64,000 bases of DNA, taken from NCBI GenBank assembly GCA_017520155.1, contig JAFXGR010000066.1, positions 24,399 through 88,398 on the forward strand. Reading direction: 5' to 3'. Of this stretch, positions 10,301 through 19,123 are shown piece after piece; position 1 is the stretch's first letter; each line of letters opens with the position of its first letter. This DNA comes from Lachnospiraceae bacterium. GTDB lineage: Bacteria; Bacillota; Clostridia; Lachnospirales; Lachnospiraceae. A program made the position numbers and the translations under genes. A model generated the notes under the pieces. That model did not search any database, was not told the DNA's origin, and was given only the letters and a program-made list of their open reading frames with translations.

Positions 10301-12008
10301 TATAACCTGCGTTGTTTCCTGCACCATTAGAATATAAATATCCATAGGATTCATTGTAAAAACGATAATATGCACCGTTTGTTTCAATACTGAATACAAC
10401 GGCACCATTGCCGGCAAGTACCTTGCTATCCTTTAATTCTGCCGTTGCATGGTTAACATTGCTTGTATTTCCATCGGGGCCTGCTAACACACCTTGGGAT
10501 CCCACATTATATATTACAACCTTCTTACTTTTGTCCAAAGTAATATCTGGTACAGCTTCTGCTTGGTAAGTAACTTCAATTTCATCTCCGCTACTGTTTC
10601 TTAACTGAACACTATTGTAATACCCTACTGCGGCAGTAATATTAATCACAGAACCTGCTGTCAGTTCAATCTTACCTCCCTCATCTTTAGTAAGTTTAGG
10701 ACTGTAAAGCTGGATTCTTCCATTTTCACTATCTTTCAAATAATAATTGCCGCTTTCCTTTTCTACTGTAAGGCCTTCCATGGTGATATAGGAATAGATA
10801 TCTGCCTTTGTAATATCTGATATCTTATCCTTTTTCACTACTACAGGCTCTGCAGTTTTACTTGCACTCTTACCAGTAGCTCCGTTAGTTTTACTTCCCA
10901 GCTGAACTACATCATCACGATAAATAGAGCGAATGCCTGTGAAGGTATATACCTTTCCAACTTTAATATTAGAATTAGATTTTGTAAGGTAAACACCAAT
11001 TCCACCGGTTTCATCCTGTACATAAACAGTTGTTCCATCTACCATGATTACGGTACCGGTTACTTCATAGTTTGTTCCGTCTGTTCCCTCCAGAGCCTCT
11101 TTAATAGTTACCTTTTTAGCCTCTGTAGGTTCTTCTGTAGGCTCTTCAGTTTCTCCTCCGGATACAGTGATCTCACTTTCTACGGTGTTGCGTAACTGTA
11201 GCCTATTATACATCCCTACAGCACCCTTAAAGTTAATCACGTCTCCTACCTTTAATTCCTGAGGATAAACTCCTTTATATATATTGATCGTTGTTACGCC
11301 TTCATCATCTGTTACCGTTACATTATCTCCGGAAACTTCTGTTACTTTCAGACCTTTAATCTCTACATATTTTGCAATATCATCATTAGAAAGATCTTTT
11401 AATGTTCTTGTTACGGAAGTTAGTGTCAGCTTTTCACTTTCTTCCGTCACCTTAAAATAAACATCTCCTTCATTATTCGATCCATCCAGCTGGCTTAATC
11501 CATTATATACTCCTTTGGTTCCTTTTCCCTTAATAGTATCGCCTAATGCCAAATTATTAGTAGGATTCGCTTTTGCACGAACACAAATTGCTCCTGTAGC
11601 ATCCTGAATATAGATATTCTTACCTTCAATTAGAGTAATAACACCTTTTACCGTTACCAAATTACCATTTTCAGCACTTAAGGCATCTTTAATCTCTACC
11701 GGCATAGTAGCGGAGCTTGTTGCATCCACTTCAGGAGCATCTGTTTCTTCCGGTGCACTTGTCACTTCTGATGCATCCGTCTCTTCTTCACCTCCTTCTT
11801 CCTGCACTACAACCTCCGGCTGTTGTGTATCTTCCTGTTGAATCACAACTTCCGGCTGTTCTTCCTGAATTTCTTGACTTACTTCTTCAATGACAGCAGG
11901 TTCTGTCACTTCGCTGGCATAAGCATAATTTACATTGCCAAACAGCGATGTAAAGGTAATCGCAAATGCAAGAATCCAAGAATAAATTCTTCCTTTGTTT
12001 CTTTTCAT
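4383..12008 (-). CDS. giant secreted multidomain protein with PHP metallohydrolase domain
   Basis: A 2541-residue protein. A signal peptide (charged MKRNKGR, hydrophobic core, cleavage near YAYAS at ~30) is followed by a Glu/Gln/Thr/Pro-rich linker (~35-100). Residues ~100-500 hold repeated OB-fold-like modules of the type seen in secreted nucleases and phosphatases (LVTVKGVI...IYIQDATG). After Ig-like segments comes a CehA/McbA-like PHP domain (~845-1090) with the metal-binding motifs GQMHAHTAEYSDG, FTDHSNYF, QFNHPGD and NQDNH. A DUF4350-like segment (~1330-1480), two more OB-like modules (~1630-1790) and about seven degenerate 80-100-residue repeats (G-K-DY-V-YKNN ... GKGNFTG pattern, ~1810-2530) follow. 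No LPXTG signal is visible; the C-terminus is WWADLVEDIKEIF. It probably hydrolyses phosphoesters outside the cell, but the substrate is unknown. Confidence 0.8.
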   Translation of the reverse strand: MKRNKGRIYSWILAFAITFTSLFGNVNYAYASEVTEPAVIEEVSQEIQEEQPEVVIQQEDTQQPEVVVQEEGGEEETDASEVTSAPEETDAPEVDATSSATMPVEIKDALSAENGNLVTVKGVITLIEGKNIYIQDATGAICVRAKANPTNNLALGDTIKGKGTKGVYNGLSQLDGSNNEGDVYFKVTEESEKLTLTSVTRTLKDLSNDDIAKYVEIKGLKVTEVSGDNVTVTDDEGVTTINIYKGVYPQELKVGDVINFKGAVGMYNRLQLRNTVESEITVSGGETEEPTEEPTEAKKVTIKEALEGTDGTNYEVTGTVIMVDGTTVYVQDETGGIGVYLTKSNSNIKVGKVYTFTGIRSIYRDDVVQLGSKTNGATGKSASKTAEPVVVKKDKISDITKADIYSYITMEGLTVEKESGNYYLKDSENGRIQLYSPKLTKDEGGKIELTAGSVINITAAVGYYNSVQLRNSSGDEIEVTYQAEAVPDITLDKSKKVVIYNVGSQGVLAGPDGNTSNVNHATAELKDSKVLAGNGAVVFSIETNGAYYRFYNESYGYLYSNGAGNNAGYITKTDLEAQVDKQLVDWEVEEAKVDGVKGNYYLKSRSANYNGKAQYLEFYDESYKTYSLSTKQANIFAFNFYEISNLAEDLTGDVVNAPKVVRESKEDAYLGVEYKFSYSYDVPFGVKEMKVTLGEEIEELKATEELGIYSVVIPKEKVTGDELTFNFVGKDNKEKEFTTEIKVPVLDLPIIETVTPEAGAQLHDEKRPEITATAINVGENPKVVMTVNKEEVEAVYEKGRVSYTPQADLEDGRVTVNVTITRSDDEEKFATKSWSFFVGEQTERLYFGQMHAHTAEYSDGSGTLNEALNYIADLPGSANVDFVAFTDHSNYFDKSGAANPEEALYDMSKATDFSKTQWKTYQDTIRAFNESSSVIAIPGFEMTWSGGPGHINTFNTPGIVSRNNSTLNNKTDYAGMKAYYNLLKDERGVDSISQFNHPGDTFGTFGDFAFWDAVIDQRMRMVEVGNGEGAIGSGGYYPSYEYYIMALDKGWHVAPTNNQDNHKGRWGNANEARDVILTEDFTENGIYQAFRDLRVYSTEDKNLEIYYTVNGEKLGSTIAEVPSDLDIHVTVNDPDGSDKIQKVEVVVNSGKVVHTWSDKTQLAKGDLSVSLKPEYSYYFIRVTQEDGDLAVTAPVWVGEHIKLGIASLESRTEVPVTGEELTLVTSFFNGQMDAAKVKSIVYTVDGSKVVGKDTKVKELPGLGTVEAEFKYTPSKAKVEKITATAVVEMNKKNFTFTAEISLDVQEASKTSYIGIDGSHYNEYVAGNYADSMGNFTKLAIPYGLRTNTLKTSEELIAACENPKYKALILTAPSRRLAASHTEPRVYSAEELAAINAFNERGGMVILAGWSDHYENPEKTDNKTGQEFRHMADTQNEILKTLGSSIRISDDATYDKEHNGGQEYRLYFNCYGNSFLTEGVIVDDTSDDTLFSNQYTEQFSHYGGASIYVVDESGAPTATVPSTVTPVVYGHKGTYSVDADEDGLGGDSILKYETPKKDNRLMITATEQLEGRGLIIVSGAAFMSNFEVKAELDNATELNYSNYKICENLVGSLNPMEITPISEVHAQKEEGIKYVVEGYVTSNASAYNKDTAFFDCIYLQDATGGINCFPVAGNYKIGDKLRIIGTTSSYQGERQLAVSSVKVLEAAEQEGQKVEAEEITAAQLNNGSVLGKLIKISGKIVDIQKENGLIQTIMVEDAAGQLARVFIDGYITADKEVVGAKLGAEITVTGLASYDNTFKAPNGPFPRIRIKDRADIVCGQMIAGDDQNNLWVRNVSADFQYDGTKKTPTLELHYGDKLLEEKVDYTVTHKNNTNAFVFGEGTTTGKMQDASVITKEGVINKITVPEAQAKKAPQVVIKLNGNYKGTYTFYYEIAKVPMDSESVQSDDLAVTYNGKKQTPVPVVTWNGKKLTNNKDYEVKEYLEKKSDKNAFVGDEDQRSVYTLTLVGKGNFTGERKIKLTVGQKAGKDTGVQEIVASKLSVSGVKSLPWQEAGVEQTTLTIKNGKDIPVLTTSDKPEAGEYFITYRNNKAVGTATLVITGTGNDTDGDKLAYIGTKSVNFKITGKALSKAKITGIEKSYQYTGQEIEPTKFDPNPVQVTWQLNAKSAVETLEEGKHFEVTYAKQVNKGTATVTFIGLAEGGFTGSKKVTFKIVEDTMNGNTSAEVAQNFTVKLTSSEASVVTGAGTKEDPYKVPFRKGGVKPQVEVTYKGVPLALGKDYTLTYKNNTKVADLAAAKVPVVEVKGKGNFKGTVKQEFVIIKKNVADYPEVVLTVADKGENLKSNNGWKQNFKLTDIDGKALTNKKDYVQAVEYKVVELGAYPATPVVSETQKVQKDTVLDNAKQRVPAGSKIKVTVTLTGENYEGTVETTYRILKAGYDISKATITVADQKYTAKEVKIMSQSQFKKATIKVGKETKELVLGRDFEVVEGSYQKNIAKGTAKVTFAGKEGSDFGGTKTVSFKIGERGIVYWWADLVEDIKEIF

Positions 12009-12079
12009 AACTTTTTCCTTTCTCCTTTCTCCCTAAAGGTTGTTAAAAAATAATTGATAACATCATCTAAATATGATTG

Positions 12080-12120
12080 ATATTAGCACTTTTTACCAAT
12101 CACAAACAATGACATATGTC
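12080..12120 (-). promoter_or_regulatory. putative promoter and palindrome upstream of the giant gene
   Basis: On the minus strand a -35-like TTGTTT (12104-12109) and a -10-like TAATAT (12080-12085) are 18 bp apart, ~75 bp before the start codon. The 10-bp palindrome GACATATGTC (12111-12120) abuts the -35 and could be an operator. A similar GACAATTGTC precedes the transketolase genes. Confidence 0.4.
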
Positions 12121-12180
12121 CTTTTTTACTCTTTTTTATGATTTTCCGTGTATTTCTTTTGTATTTTTTCTACAATGCTA

Positions 12181-12217
12181 AAATCCGGAGATTCTCTTTT
12201 CGCGAATCTCCGGATTT
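12181..12217 (-). terminator. terminator of chemoreceptor gene
   Basis: A perfect 14-bp stem (12181-12194 with 12204-12217) lies 7 bases after the stop of the chemoreceptor gene. Reading on the minus strand it is followed by a short T-run. Confidence 0.7.
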
Positions 12218-12223
12218 TAATTT

Positions 12224-13945
12224 TTAAATTTTAAACTTTTCTACCTGTCTATTCAGCTCTTTTCCTACCTCGTTATTACCTTTTGCTTCTTTATCGATTT
12301 CTGTCATGGCAGAGGTAAGTTCAACCGTCAGTTGTGTTACTTCTGTTACTCCCTTAGCGCTTTCCTCCACTGCAACGGTAACGGCTTCAACTGATTCTTT
12401 AATCTTATCAATATTATCTTCCATCTCTTCACTTTGTCCGGCAAATTCTTCCATCATACGATTCATATCTTCCACGTCATTATGATAACTTTCACTGGTT
12501 TCCAAAAGTTTTTCATACCCCTGCATTGCCGTTTCATCCATAAAAACTACCATTTCCTCTGATTTGGATGCTAACTCATTTACTGCAGCAATCACGGATT
12601 TACTTACATCTTGAATCCTCGAGGCTATGGCCGCTGAATCAGAAGCCAGTTTTCCAATTTCCGTTGCTACTACAGCAAAACCTCTTCCTGCTTCTCCTGC
12701 TCTTGCTGCTTCAATACTGGCATTTAAGGATAGTAAGTTTGTCTGAGAGGAAATGGCGATAATATGATCTGTTAAGGTACTGATTTCTTCTACTTCCTTT
12801 GATTTTTTTATTCTGTCACTTACAATTTCTGAAATTTTTAAGGCCTTTTCTTTTGCATCCTGCTGCTGTATTTTAGCCAAAGCATAAATCTCTCCTGCCT
12901 TATCCATAATTTCCTTCGAAGAATTTCTCCCTTCTTTGGCATAATCTGAAACAGTTTTTACAGAATGATAAATACTTTGTACTGAATTATTTACTTCATT
13001 TAAGGAAGCACTGGTTTCTTCCATGGCTGCACTCATTTCTTCCATGGTAGCAGAAATATCCGTTATATTTTCTTCTGCCTGCTCCAAATGTTCCACAATT
13101 TCACTGGAAGAGTGCCCTAAAAGATGGGAATTCTCTGAAATCTGAATCATAATCTCCCGAATATGTTCTAACAGTACATTGACATTCTCTGCCATAATCT
13201 CCAATTCATCACCTGTTTTTATTTCCAGCTTCTTTGTTAAATCTCCCTCGCTATGTACCAAATCATAAATTTTTACATTAACACTTTTCAATCCTCTTAC
13301 CAGACCAATGGTGATAATCCAAAGCAAGAAAAGAGAAGAGATTACACATGCTACTGTTAATAAGGTGACTTGATTTGTACTTTTATTCAATCGTTCAACT
13401 ACTCCCACGCCGTCGTAGTCACAGCCCAAAACAGAAACTATTTTTCCGTCCTCATTTCTAATGGGCTGATAAACAGTAATCATGGGACCATCCTCAGAAT
13501 AATGAATGGTATCATCCCATACTTCCTCTCCCCCAAATGCTCTTTCCAGCATTTCTTTTTCTTCTTCATAGGGTTCTCCAATAAAAGCTCTATTTTCTGA
13601 AGCGTCTCCATCTACTCCGTAATAAAAATTATTTCCTTCTTTATATATGGTATAAATATATTTGATTCCATAATTCGTTTGAATATGTTGAAAGGTAAGT
13701 CTTAAGGCCATATAGCCGGCAGTTAATTCCTGTCCCGGCTTTAGTGTTTCAATAAAATCTCCTTCTGCCGAATTCAGTGCAACTCTGGCTGCCATTCTGG
13801 CCTCTTCTATTCCCATCTCTACCATGCCATCACGAATATTGCCATGGGCAATAATTCCCATAGTAAGACAAATCAGAATTACCAGAAATCCGGTTGGAAC
13901 CATAATTTTAACTCGTATACTAAATCGTCTCACTTTTTGTTTCAT
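12224..13945 (-). CDS. methyl-accepting chemotaxis protein
   Basis: This 573-residue membrane chemoreceptor has an N-terminal membrane segment (~12-32) and a periplasm-side Cache-like sensor (~35-195) containing [10 protein letters not shown] and [21 protein letters not shown] second membrane segment (~197-217), a HAMP linker and a coiled-coil signalling domain follow. The CheA-coupling hairpin tip reads [20 protein letters not shown] (near residue 410). The ligand is unknown. It is a monocistronic unit behind its own promoter region and has a strong terminator. Flagellar genes elsewhere in the window supply the likely motility output. Confidence 0.93.
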   Translation of the reverse strand: MKQKVRRFSIRVKIMVPTGFLVILICLTMGIIAHGNIRDGMVEMGIEEARMAARVALNSAEGDFIETLKPGQELTAGYMALRLTFQHIQTNYGIKYIYTIYKEGNNFYYGVDGDASENRAFIGEPYEEEKEMLERAFGGEEVWDDTIHYSEDGPMITVYQPIRNEDGKIVSVLGCDYDGVGVVERLNKSTNQVTLLTVACVISSLFLLWIITIGLVRGLKSVNVKIYDLVHSEGDLTKKLEIKTGDELEIMAENVNVLLEHIREIMIQISENSHLLGHSSSEIVEHLEQAEENITDISATMEEMSAAMEETSASLNEVNNSVQSIYHSVKTVSDYAKEGRNSSKEIMDKAGEIYALAKIQQQDAKEKALKISEIVSDRIKKSKEVEEISTLTDHIIAISSQTNLLSLNASIEAARAGEAGRGFAVVATEIGKLASDSAAIASRIQDVSKSVIAAVNELASKSEEMVVFMDETAMQGYEKLLETSESYHNDVEDMNRMMEEFAGQSEEMEDNIDKIKESVEAVTVAVEESAKGVTEVTQLTVELTSAMTEIDKEAKGNNEVGKELNRQVEKFKI

Positions 13946-14116
13946 CTGATCCTCTCCTTTTTTATTCTCCCAAAAGATAAGCCCCCTCTTATCTCTTCCT
14001 TTATCTTAGTGTTCTTATTATACTGCAAAATATCTATTTTTGAAATGACATATGACATATTTTTTTCTCTTCTTATGTTCTATAATTGCTTTCATAACAA
14101 AGGGATCTCTTGAGCC

Positions 14117-14145
14117 TTGACATCCGAAACTTCATGAGATATTCT
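14117..14145 (+). promoter_or_regulatory. sigma-A-type promoter for yibE/F
   Basis: The 301-bp divergent region between the chemoreceptor and yibE/F holds a perfect -35 TTGACA (14117-14122), a 17-bp spacer and a -10 TATTCT (14140-14145), ~100 bp before the yibE/F start. On the other strand a TATAAT lies about 70 bp before the chemoreceptor start but lacks a good -35. A tandem ATGACATATGACATAT (14045-14060) may be a regulator site. Confidence 0.6.
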
Positions 14146-14246
14146 CATCCTATATTTCCTTTATTAATCCCATAATCATTATAATAACAGGGGATAAGAA
14201 GATTGTGATTTCCCTTTAGATTTAAAAAGAAAGGATAACCTTTACC

Positions 14247-15422
14247 ATGAATAACAATAACATAAAATTTAAACTATTTTCCCTTCCCTCTCGCCAAGCT
14301 TTATTGACTGCAGGTATTCTTATTTTTTCCCTTATTATATTTATTATTGCCTTCCTTGTTGTTCGTCCACCAAAGGAAGAACCTATTCCCGGGGAGGATT
14401 TTGCAGAGTATGATAAAGGGAGGGTTGTGGAAATTCTTAGTGATGATTCCTTTCAAGATGAATCCAGTGAAGATTCCTATCGAGGAAGCCAGCTTTTATT
14501 GATTGAGGTTACTACCGGACGCTATAAAGGGGAAACCTTGCAAGTTTATAATTATGTAGGGCCGCTTTACTCCACTCCTTTAAAAATAGGAGATCCGGCG
14601 GTAATGATTATTTCTACTTATGCTGACGGCACTCATCTTGCAACTATTTTTGAATATGATCGAGCTATTCCTTTAATTGTGGTTATTTCTCTATTTGTTA
14701 TTGTAGCCTTACTGGTTGGGGGAAAAACAGGTGCCAAGTCTCTCTTAACTTTACTCTTTACCTTGGCTACCTTATTGGGAATTTTAATTCCTGCTTTAAT
14801 GAAAGGTGCTCCCACTTTACTCACTGTATTTTTCTGCTGTACCTATATTGCTATTGTCTGCCTGACGGTAATTGGAGGACTGCAGACAAAAAGCTTGGCA
14901 GCTATGATGGGAACCATATCCGGTACCGCCATTGCTTTACTATTTGGCTATTTTTCTCAAACTATTCTTAGAATCGATGGGATGCGTACAGAGGAAGCAG
15001 AAGCCTTGCTTCAGCTAAGGCAGATGGGTATCCCTATTGGAATCAAGGGTCTGCTGGTGGCCGGTGTGGCCATTAGTTCTTTAGGAGCTGTAATGGATGT
15101 TACCATGGGAATTTCTTCCTCTATCCACGAAATTTTTCAAGCAAACCGGGCTCTTTCCAAAAAGGAACTGTTTCGCTCCGGAATGAATGTAGGAAAGGAT
15201 ATGGTAGGTACCATGACCAATACTCTGGTGCTGGCTCTTCTTGGAAGCAGTTTTGTTCTTATTATTTATTTGTATAGTCTGGGACTTACCTTCCATCAAT
15301 TTATTAGCTCTACTTATTTATCTATAGAAGTAATCAGCAGTATCTCCAGCAGTATAGGGGTGATTTTATCTATTCCTTTGACTGCTGCCTTTACTTCACT
15401 TTTGTTAAGTAGAAAAAAATAA
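14247..15422 (+). CDS. YibE/F family membrane protein
   Basis: This 391-residue protein has one N-terminal membrane segment, an outside domain (~45-135) rich in acidic residues and TTGRYKGETLQVYN, then about seven membrane helices. Blocks such as GGKTGAKSLLTL, GAVMDVTMGISSS and NVGKDMVGTMTNTLVLALLG are typical of the YibE/F family. Its function is not known; members have been guessed to be transporters. A strong terminator follows directly. A degraded copy of the same 3' end lies at 19107-19210, suggesting a lost tandem paralogue. Confidence 0.88.
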   Translation: MNNNNIKFKLFSLPSRQALLTAGILIFSLIIFIIAFLVVRPPKEEPIPGEDFAEYDKGRVVEILSDDSFQDESSEDSYRGSQLLLIEVTTGRYKGETLQVYNYVGPLYSTPLKIGDPAVMIISTYADGTHLATIFEYDRAIPLIVVISLFVIVALLVGGKTGAKSLLTLLFTLATLLGILIPALMKGAPTLLTVFFCCTYIAIVCLTVIGGLQTKSLAAMMGTISGTAIALLFGYFSQTILRIDGMRTEEAEALLQLRQMGIPIGIKGLLVAGVAISSLGAVMDVTMGISSSIHEIFQANRALSKKELFRSGMNVGKDMVGTMTNTLVLALLGSSFVLIIYLYSLGLTFHQFISSTYLSIEVISSISSSIGVILSIPLTAAFTSLLLSRKK

Positions 15423-15467
15423 TCCTTAGATGTTCCTATTAAGTGGGAACATCTAAGGATTTTTTTC
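15421..15467 (+). terminator. rho-independent terminator after yibE/F
   Basis: A perfect 16-bp stem (15421-15436 with 15446-15461) overlaps the end of the yibE/F stop codon and is followed by seven T. The convergent MFS gene ends 14 bases further on. Confidence 0.9.
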
Positions 15468-15480
15468 GTTTTTTATTTCT

Positions 15481-16770
15481 TTATTGAGGCTTATAGCCCA
15501 TTGCCTCAATTTGTTTTGTACTTGTCATGGAAGAAAGCATATAAAGGATTCCTACCAATACCATTAATACTGCAAAAATAATCCATGCCAACTGATAGGT
15601 TCCGGTAATATCAAAAATAAACGCTGCAATCGTAGGTCCAATAATCTGGCCGATATTTCCTGCCATATTCATCCAACCACTAAGAACGCTGTATTCTTTA
15701 TCCCCAAAGTTACGAGCTGTAATTAAAAAGGGAATTACAGAGGGCACAGAACCACCAATCATATATAAGGGAAGCATCCATGTAGAAAATTTCATATCTG
15801 TAGCTGATAACATCATAGCAATAAACATTGCTGCATAAAAGAAAGGTGCAATCACTGCTGTACGCTTAATATGTAAAATATCAGAAAATACACCAAGAAG
15901 GAATTTTCCAAGGATTAAAGTTCCTAATGCTCCAGCGTAAATACCGGCAGCTTTTGTGCTGTCACCAGTTATATCGGTAAAATAAGCTACACATTGTGTA
16001 GAGAAAGCAGAAGCACCAATCATTGTAACCAATCCTGCCAGCCATTGTAACCACCAACGCGTTGTTCTTAAAGCCTGCTTTCCTGTAATTCCTGTCTTTT
16101 GAGTAGATACTCCTCCGGCAGCAGCAACCTCCTCCGGTGAGGGATCTCCTACTCTTGTTTCAAATCCTCTGTCTGCCGGCATACTAACTACTAAGGCTAA
16201 TGCCAAAGGAATCATAATAGCATTAATTGCAGCCAATGCAAGATATCCTGCACGCCATCCGTAATTTGCAATAATGTGATTTGCCAGTGGAACCCAAACC
16301 AAAGCTCCGGCACCACTTCCCAGCATACCAATAGACATTGCTGTACCTTTTATTTTAGGTCCAAACCAGTTACTTACCATAATGGTAACAGGAAGATTGG
16401 TAGCTCCTCCCCATCCTAATCCTTGAATAGCACATAGTAAGTATAATTGCCAAAGGGAAGTTGCTCCTGCCATTAATACATAACAGGCACTGGTAAGTAC
16501 AACGCAACCTGTAAGTACATATTTTACCGGGTATTTCTTATAAATCTTACCAATAAAAGCAGAGCTTACCAACATAGAAATTGTCATGATGGTATTTGTC
16601 TGTGTAAATGCCGTCCTGGTAATTCCTAACTCCTCCGTAATAGGAGTGTAAAATAAGGAGGTAAGATTTACTTTTACTACGTAACAAATAAACATGGTCA
16701 TAAATCCTACAAAAAGAATCACCCAACCATAGTAAAACTTACCATCCATTTTAAATAGATTGTTCTTCAT
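15481..16770 (-). CDS. MFS transporter, oxalate/formate antiporter (OFA) type
   Basis: This 429-residue, twelve-helix carrier starts KFYYGWVILFVGFMTMF, the typical opening of OFA-type MFS proteins. The central loop (~190-225) is hydrophilic, and the C-terminal half has GASAFSTQCVAYFTDITGD and SVPSVIPFLITARNFG. OFA carriers move small carboxylates; the real substrate is unknown. The gene is divergent from the first SDR gene across a 266-bp region. A second OFA-type gene of the same block is at 20290. The two probably serve the surrounding dehydrogenases. Confidence 0.85.
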   Translation of the reverse strand: MKNNLFKMDGKFYYGWVILFVGFMTMFICYVVKVNLTSLFYTPITEELGITRTAFTQTNTIMTISMLVSSAFIGKIYKKYPVKYVLTGCVVLTSACYVLMAGATSLWQLYLLCAIQGLGWGGATNLPVTIMVSNWFGPKIKGTAMSIGMLGSGAGALVWVPLANHIIANYGWRAGYLALAAINAIMIPLALALVVSMPADRGFETRVGDPSPEEVAAAGGVSTQKTGITGKQALRTTRWWLQWLAGLVTMIGASAFSTQCVAYFTDITGDSTKAAGIYAGALGTLILGKFLLGVFSDILHIKRTAVIAPFFYAAMFIAMMLSATDMKFSTWMLPLYMIGGSVPSVIPFLITARNFGDKEYSVLSGWMNMAGNIGQIIGPTIAAFIFDITGTYQLAWIIFAVLMVLVGILYMLSSMTSTKQIEAMGYKPQ

Positions 16771-16916
16771 TTTCTTTTTCCTTTCTCATTTTTTATTATA
16801 TTTATCGAGCTAATTACAGTATATGACATAGAGTTCAAAACTGTAAAGCATATTTGAAAATAGGAATAATTCCTGTTTTCTTACATAGGTTATAACAAAC
16901 TATACATTTTTTTTAT

Positions 16917-16929
16917 GTGACTTTATCAC
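16917..16929. promoter_or_regulatory. operator-like palindrome GTGA-N5-TCAC, copy 1
   Basis: GTGACTTTATCAC lies 12 bp before the -35 of the first SDR gene. The wider sequence ATGTGACTTTATCACTT recurs with one change at 19356-19372 before the second SDR gene, so the two genes probably share a regulator. Confidence 0.6.
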
Positions 16930-16940
16930 TTAAGATTGTA

Positions 16941-16970
16941 TTGACAAGAAAGGAAATTGGGTGCTATTTT
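16941..16970 (+). promoter_or_regulatory. promoter of first SDR gene
   Basis: A perfect TTGACA (16941-16946) and TATTTT (16965-16970) are 18 bp apart, ~67 bp before the ATG at 17037. Confidence 0.5.
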
Positions 16971-17036
16971 TGTTTCAAACAATCAAATTTCCATTGTTTA
17001 ATAGAATTTATTGAAGATGAAAGAGAGGAAAAAGAT

Positions 17037-17801
17037 ATGAAAAATTATTTTGATGTAAGTGGAAAATATGCGGTTGTGACCGGTGCTTCCTCCGGTTTGG
17101 GACGACAATTTGCTATCTGTCTTGCGGAACAAGGTTGTAATGTAGCAATTATGGCAAGACGTGTAGAAAAATTAGAAGAAGTAAAAAAAGAAATAGAGAC
17201 TTATGGTGTGAAATGTCTGGTTGTTCCTTGTGATGTTACCGATACTCTTAAGATAAAGGAAGCTGTAGAACAAGTAGAAACAGAATTTGGACGAATCGAT
17301 ATTTTGGTAAATAATGCTGCTGCCGGCTTTGCTACTCCAGCTGTAGAAACAAGCGATGAGCTGTGGGAAAATGTAATGAAAACAAATGTAAATGGCGTAT
17401 TTTACGTTGCCAGAGAAGTTGGTAAAGTAATGCTTAAGCAAAACTATGGTAGAATTATCAATATCGGTTCTTTCCACTGCCAGGTAACCATGAATGGATT
17501 CCCAAGAAGTGGATATTCTACAGCAAAAGGAGCTGTTTATATGATGACAAAAGCTTTGGCTGCAGAATGGGCTAAAAACGGGATTACCGTAAATACCTTA
17601 GGTCCCGGATATTTTAAGAGTGAAATGGCAGACAAGGTAACTGACCAACGTTATGATGACAATATTGTAAATAATTGTCCTATGGGAAGAAGAGGAAATC
17701 CCGGAGAATTAAATGGCGGACTTTTATTCCTTGCCTCTGACGCTTCCAGCTATGTAACAGGACAGCTATTGTTGGTAGATGGTGGTTGGACTATTGTATA
17801 G
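17037..17801 (+). CDS. SDR family NAD(P)-dependent oxidoreductase
   Basis: This 254-residue classical short-chain dehydrogenase has the cofactor loop TGASSGLG (15-22), NNAAAG, a catalytic GYSTAKGA Tyr-Lys pair and the C-terminal YVTGQLLLVDGGW. The overall pattern is like gluconate 5-dehydrogenase or KduD-type enzymes, but the substrate cannot be assigned. I chose ATG 17037 because AGAGAGGAA lies just upstream and the Rossmann fold starts there; the frame is open for 40 more codons to 16917 but that stretch overlaps the promoter. The next gene starts 37 bp downstream. Confidence 0.88.
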   Translation: MKNYFDVSGKYAVVTGASSGLGRQFAICLAEQGCNVAIMARRVEKLEEVKKEIETYGVKCLVVPCDVTDTLKIKEAVEQVETEFGRIDILVNNAAAGFATPAVETSDELWENVMKTNVNGVFYVAREVGKVMLKQNYGRIINIGSFHCQVTMNGFPRSGYSTAKGAVYMMTKALAAEWAKNGITVNTLGPGYFKSEMADKVTDQRYDDNIVNNCPMGRRGNPGELNGGLLFLASDASSYVTGQLLLVDGGWTIV

Positions 17802-17837
17802 TGCAAAAAAAATCACAGTCTTGGGAGGTGGCGGCAG

Positions 17838-19123
17838 ATGGATCAGTTATTACAACCGCAGGTTTTGGGCCTAATTATTTTAGGTATCTGCATCCTTCTT
17901 TTTTTAATTAACAGGTTGTCTCAGGCAACCGTTGGTTTTATTGGATGTCTTCTGATGGTACTTACAAAGGTTGCCTCCTTCGAAGATGTGTTTTCGCAAT
18001 TTTCTAATGATATCGTTCTGCTTATGGCCAGTGCCATGGTCGTAGGAATTGCCATGTTCAACACCGGTGTAGCACAAATCTTAGGAAAATATGTCATTAG
18101 GTTTTCCAGTGGGAATGAAAAGATATTTTTGATATCGATTTGTATTTTAACAGGAATTTTATCCATGTTTTTGCCCAATACTGCATTAATTGCTTCTTTT
18201 ATTCCCATCATTGACAGTGTATGCAAATCCTCTACCTCTTTAAAGAGGAGAGATTTTGTTTTGCCTGTGGCGCTCTCAGCCATGTTTGGTGGTGCAAGTA
18301 CTTTAATTGGAACAACTCCCCAGTTAACTGCAAATGGACTTTTGATGAAACTCACTGAAAAAGAGTTAGGCATGTGGGATTTAACCGGTCCGGGGCTTCT
18401 TATCTTCCTTCTCTTTCTAATCTTTCTATTATTTATGGATTTGAGGATGGAAAAAAAATATGGATAGAGAAAAAGGAAATTTCGTTATGTACCTCCTGTG
18501 ATGTTAAGGAACAAAAAGAAATCTATGATAAAAGAAAATTGATCATTATGTCTTTTATTGTTACATTAATGATTATTTCTTATGTATTTTCTTTTTTACC
18601 TACTGCCTTAACGGCAATGTCTGCTGCCATTTTATGTATTATCTTTGGTCTTTGCAGTGCTGAAGATGTGATAAACAAATTACATTGGGAATCTATTATT
18701 TTCCTCGGTACATGTCTGGGAATTGGAAATGCCTTAACAATTTCAGGTGCAGGAGATTTGGCCGGAACCTTCCTAATGAATGTCCTTGGTGATATAAAAC
18801 AGCCTTTTGCTATTTTCACTATTTTTGTAATTTTAACTTTTGTAATCAGCCAATTTATTACAAATTCCACGGCAATTATTATCGCTCTTCCTATTGCACT
18901 TAGTATATGTGAAATCTATGGGTTTAATCATATGACTTTTACCGTTGGAATAACTTTGGCCTCAAGCTACGCATGTCTAACACCTTTGGCCGCTTCACAG
19001 ATTGCAATGACAGAGGTTGCCGGATATGAGTTCTTGGATTATTTTAAATATGGATGGAAAATGACAATTTTGGTAATTTTGGGAGTTGTTATCTTAGTTC
19101 CACTATTTTATCCATTGAAGTGA
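17838..19123 (+). pseudogene. SLC13/DASS-type permease, split by a one-base shift in an A8 run
   Basis: The first frame (17838-18467) gives 209 residues of a DASS/ArsB-like carrier, including MFGGASTLIGTTPQL, and ends at TAG shortly after a run of eight A (near 18450-18457). The second frame, open to 19123, continues with IWIEKKEISLCTSC and the second half, including QFITNSTAIIIALPIALS. One extra A would join the two halves into ~428 residues. A fixed deletion, a sequencing error and slippage on the A-run (transcriptional or -1 ribosomal) are all possible. The last few codons match a yibE/F remnant, so the native C-terminus may also be replaced. GGGAGGTGG precedes the ATG. DASS carriers import dicarboxylates or related anions with sodium. 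Confidence 0.72.

Noticed and set aside
11900-12008. Cell-wall anchoring (LPXTG) of the giant protein
   Set aside because: The C-terminus (near 4383) has no LPXTG, hydrophobic stretch or basic tail; only the signal peptide is supported.
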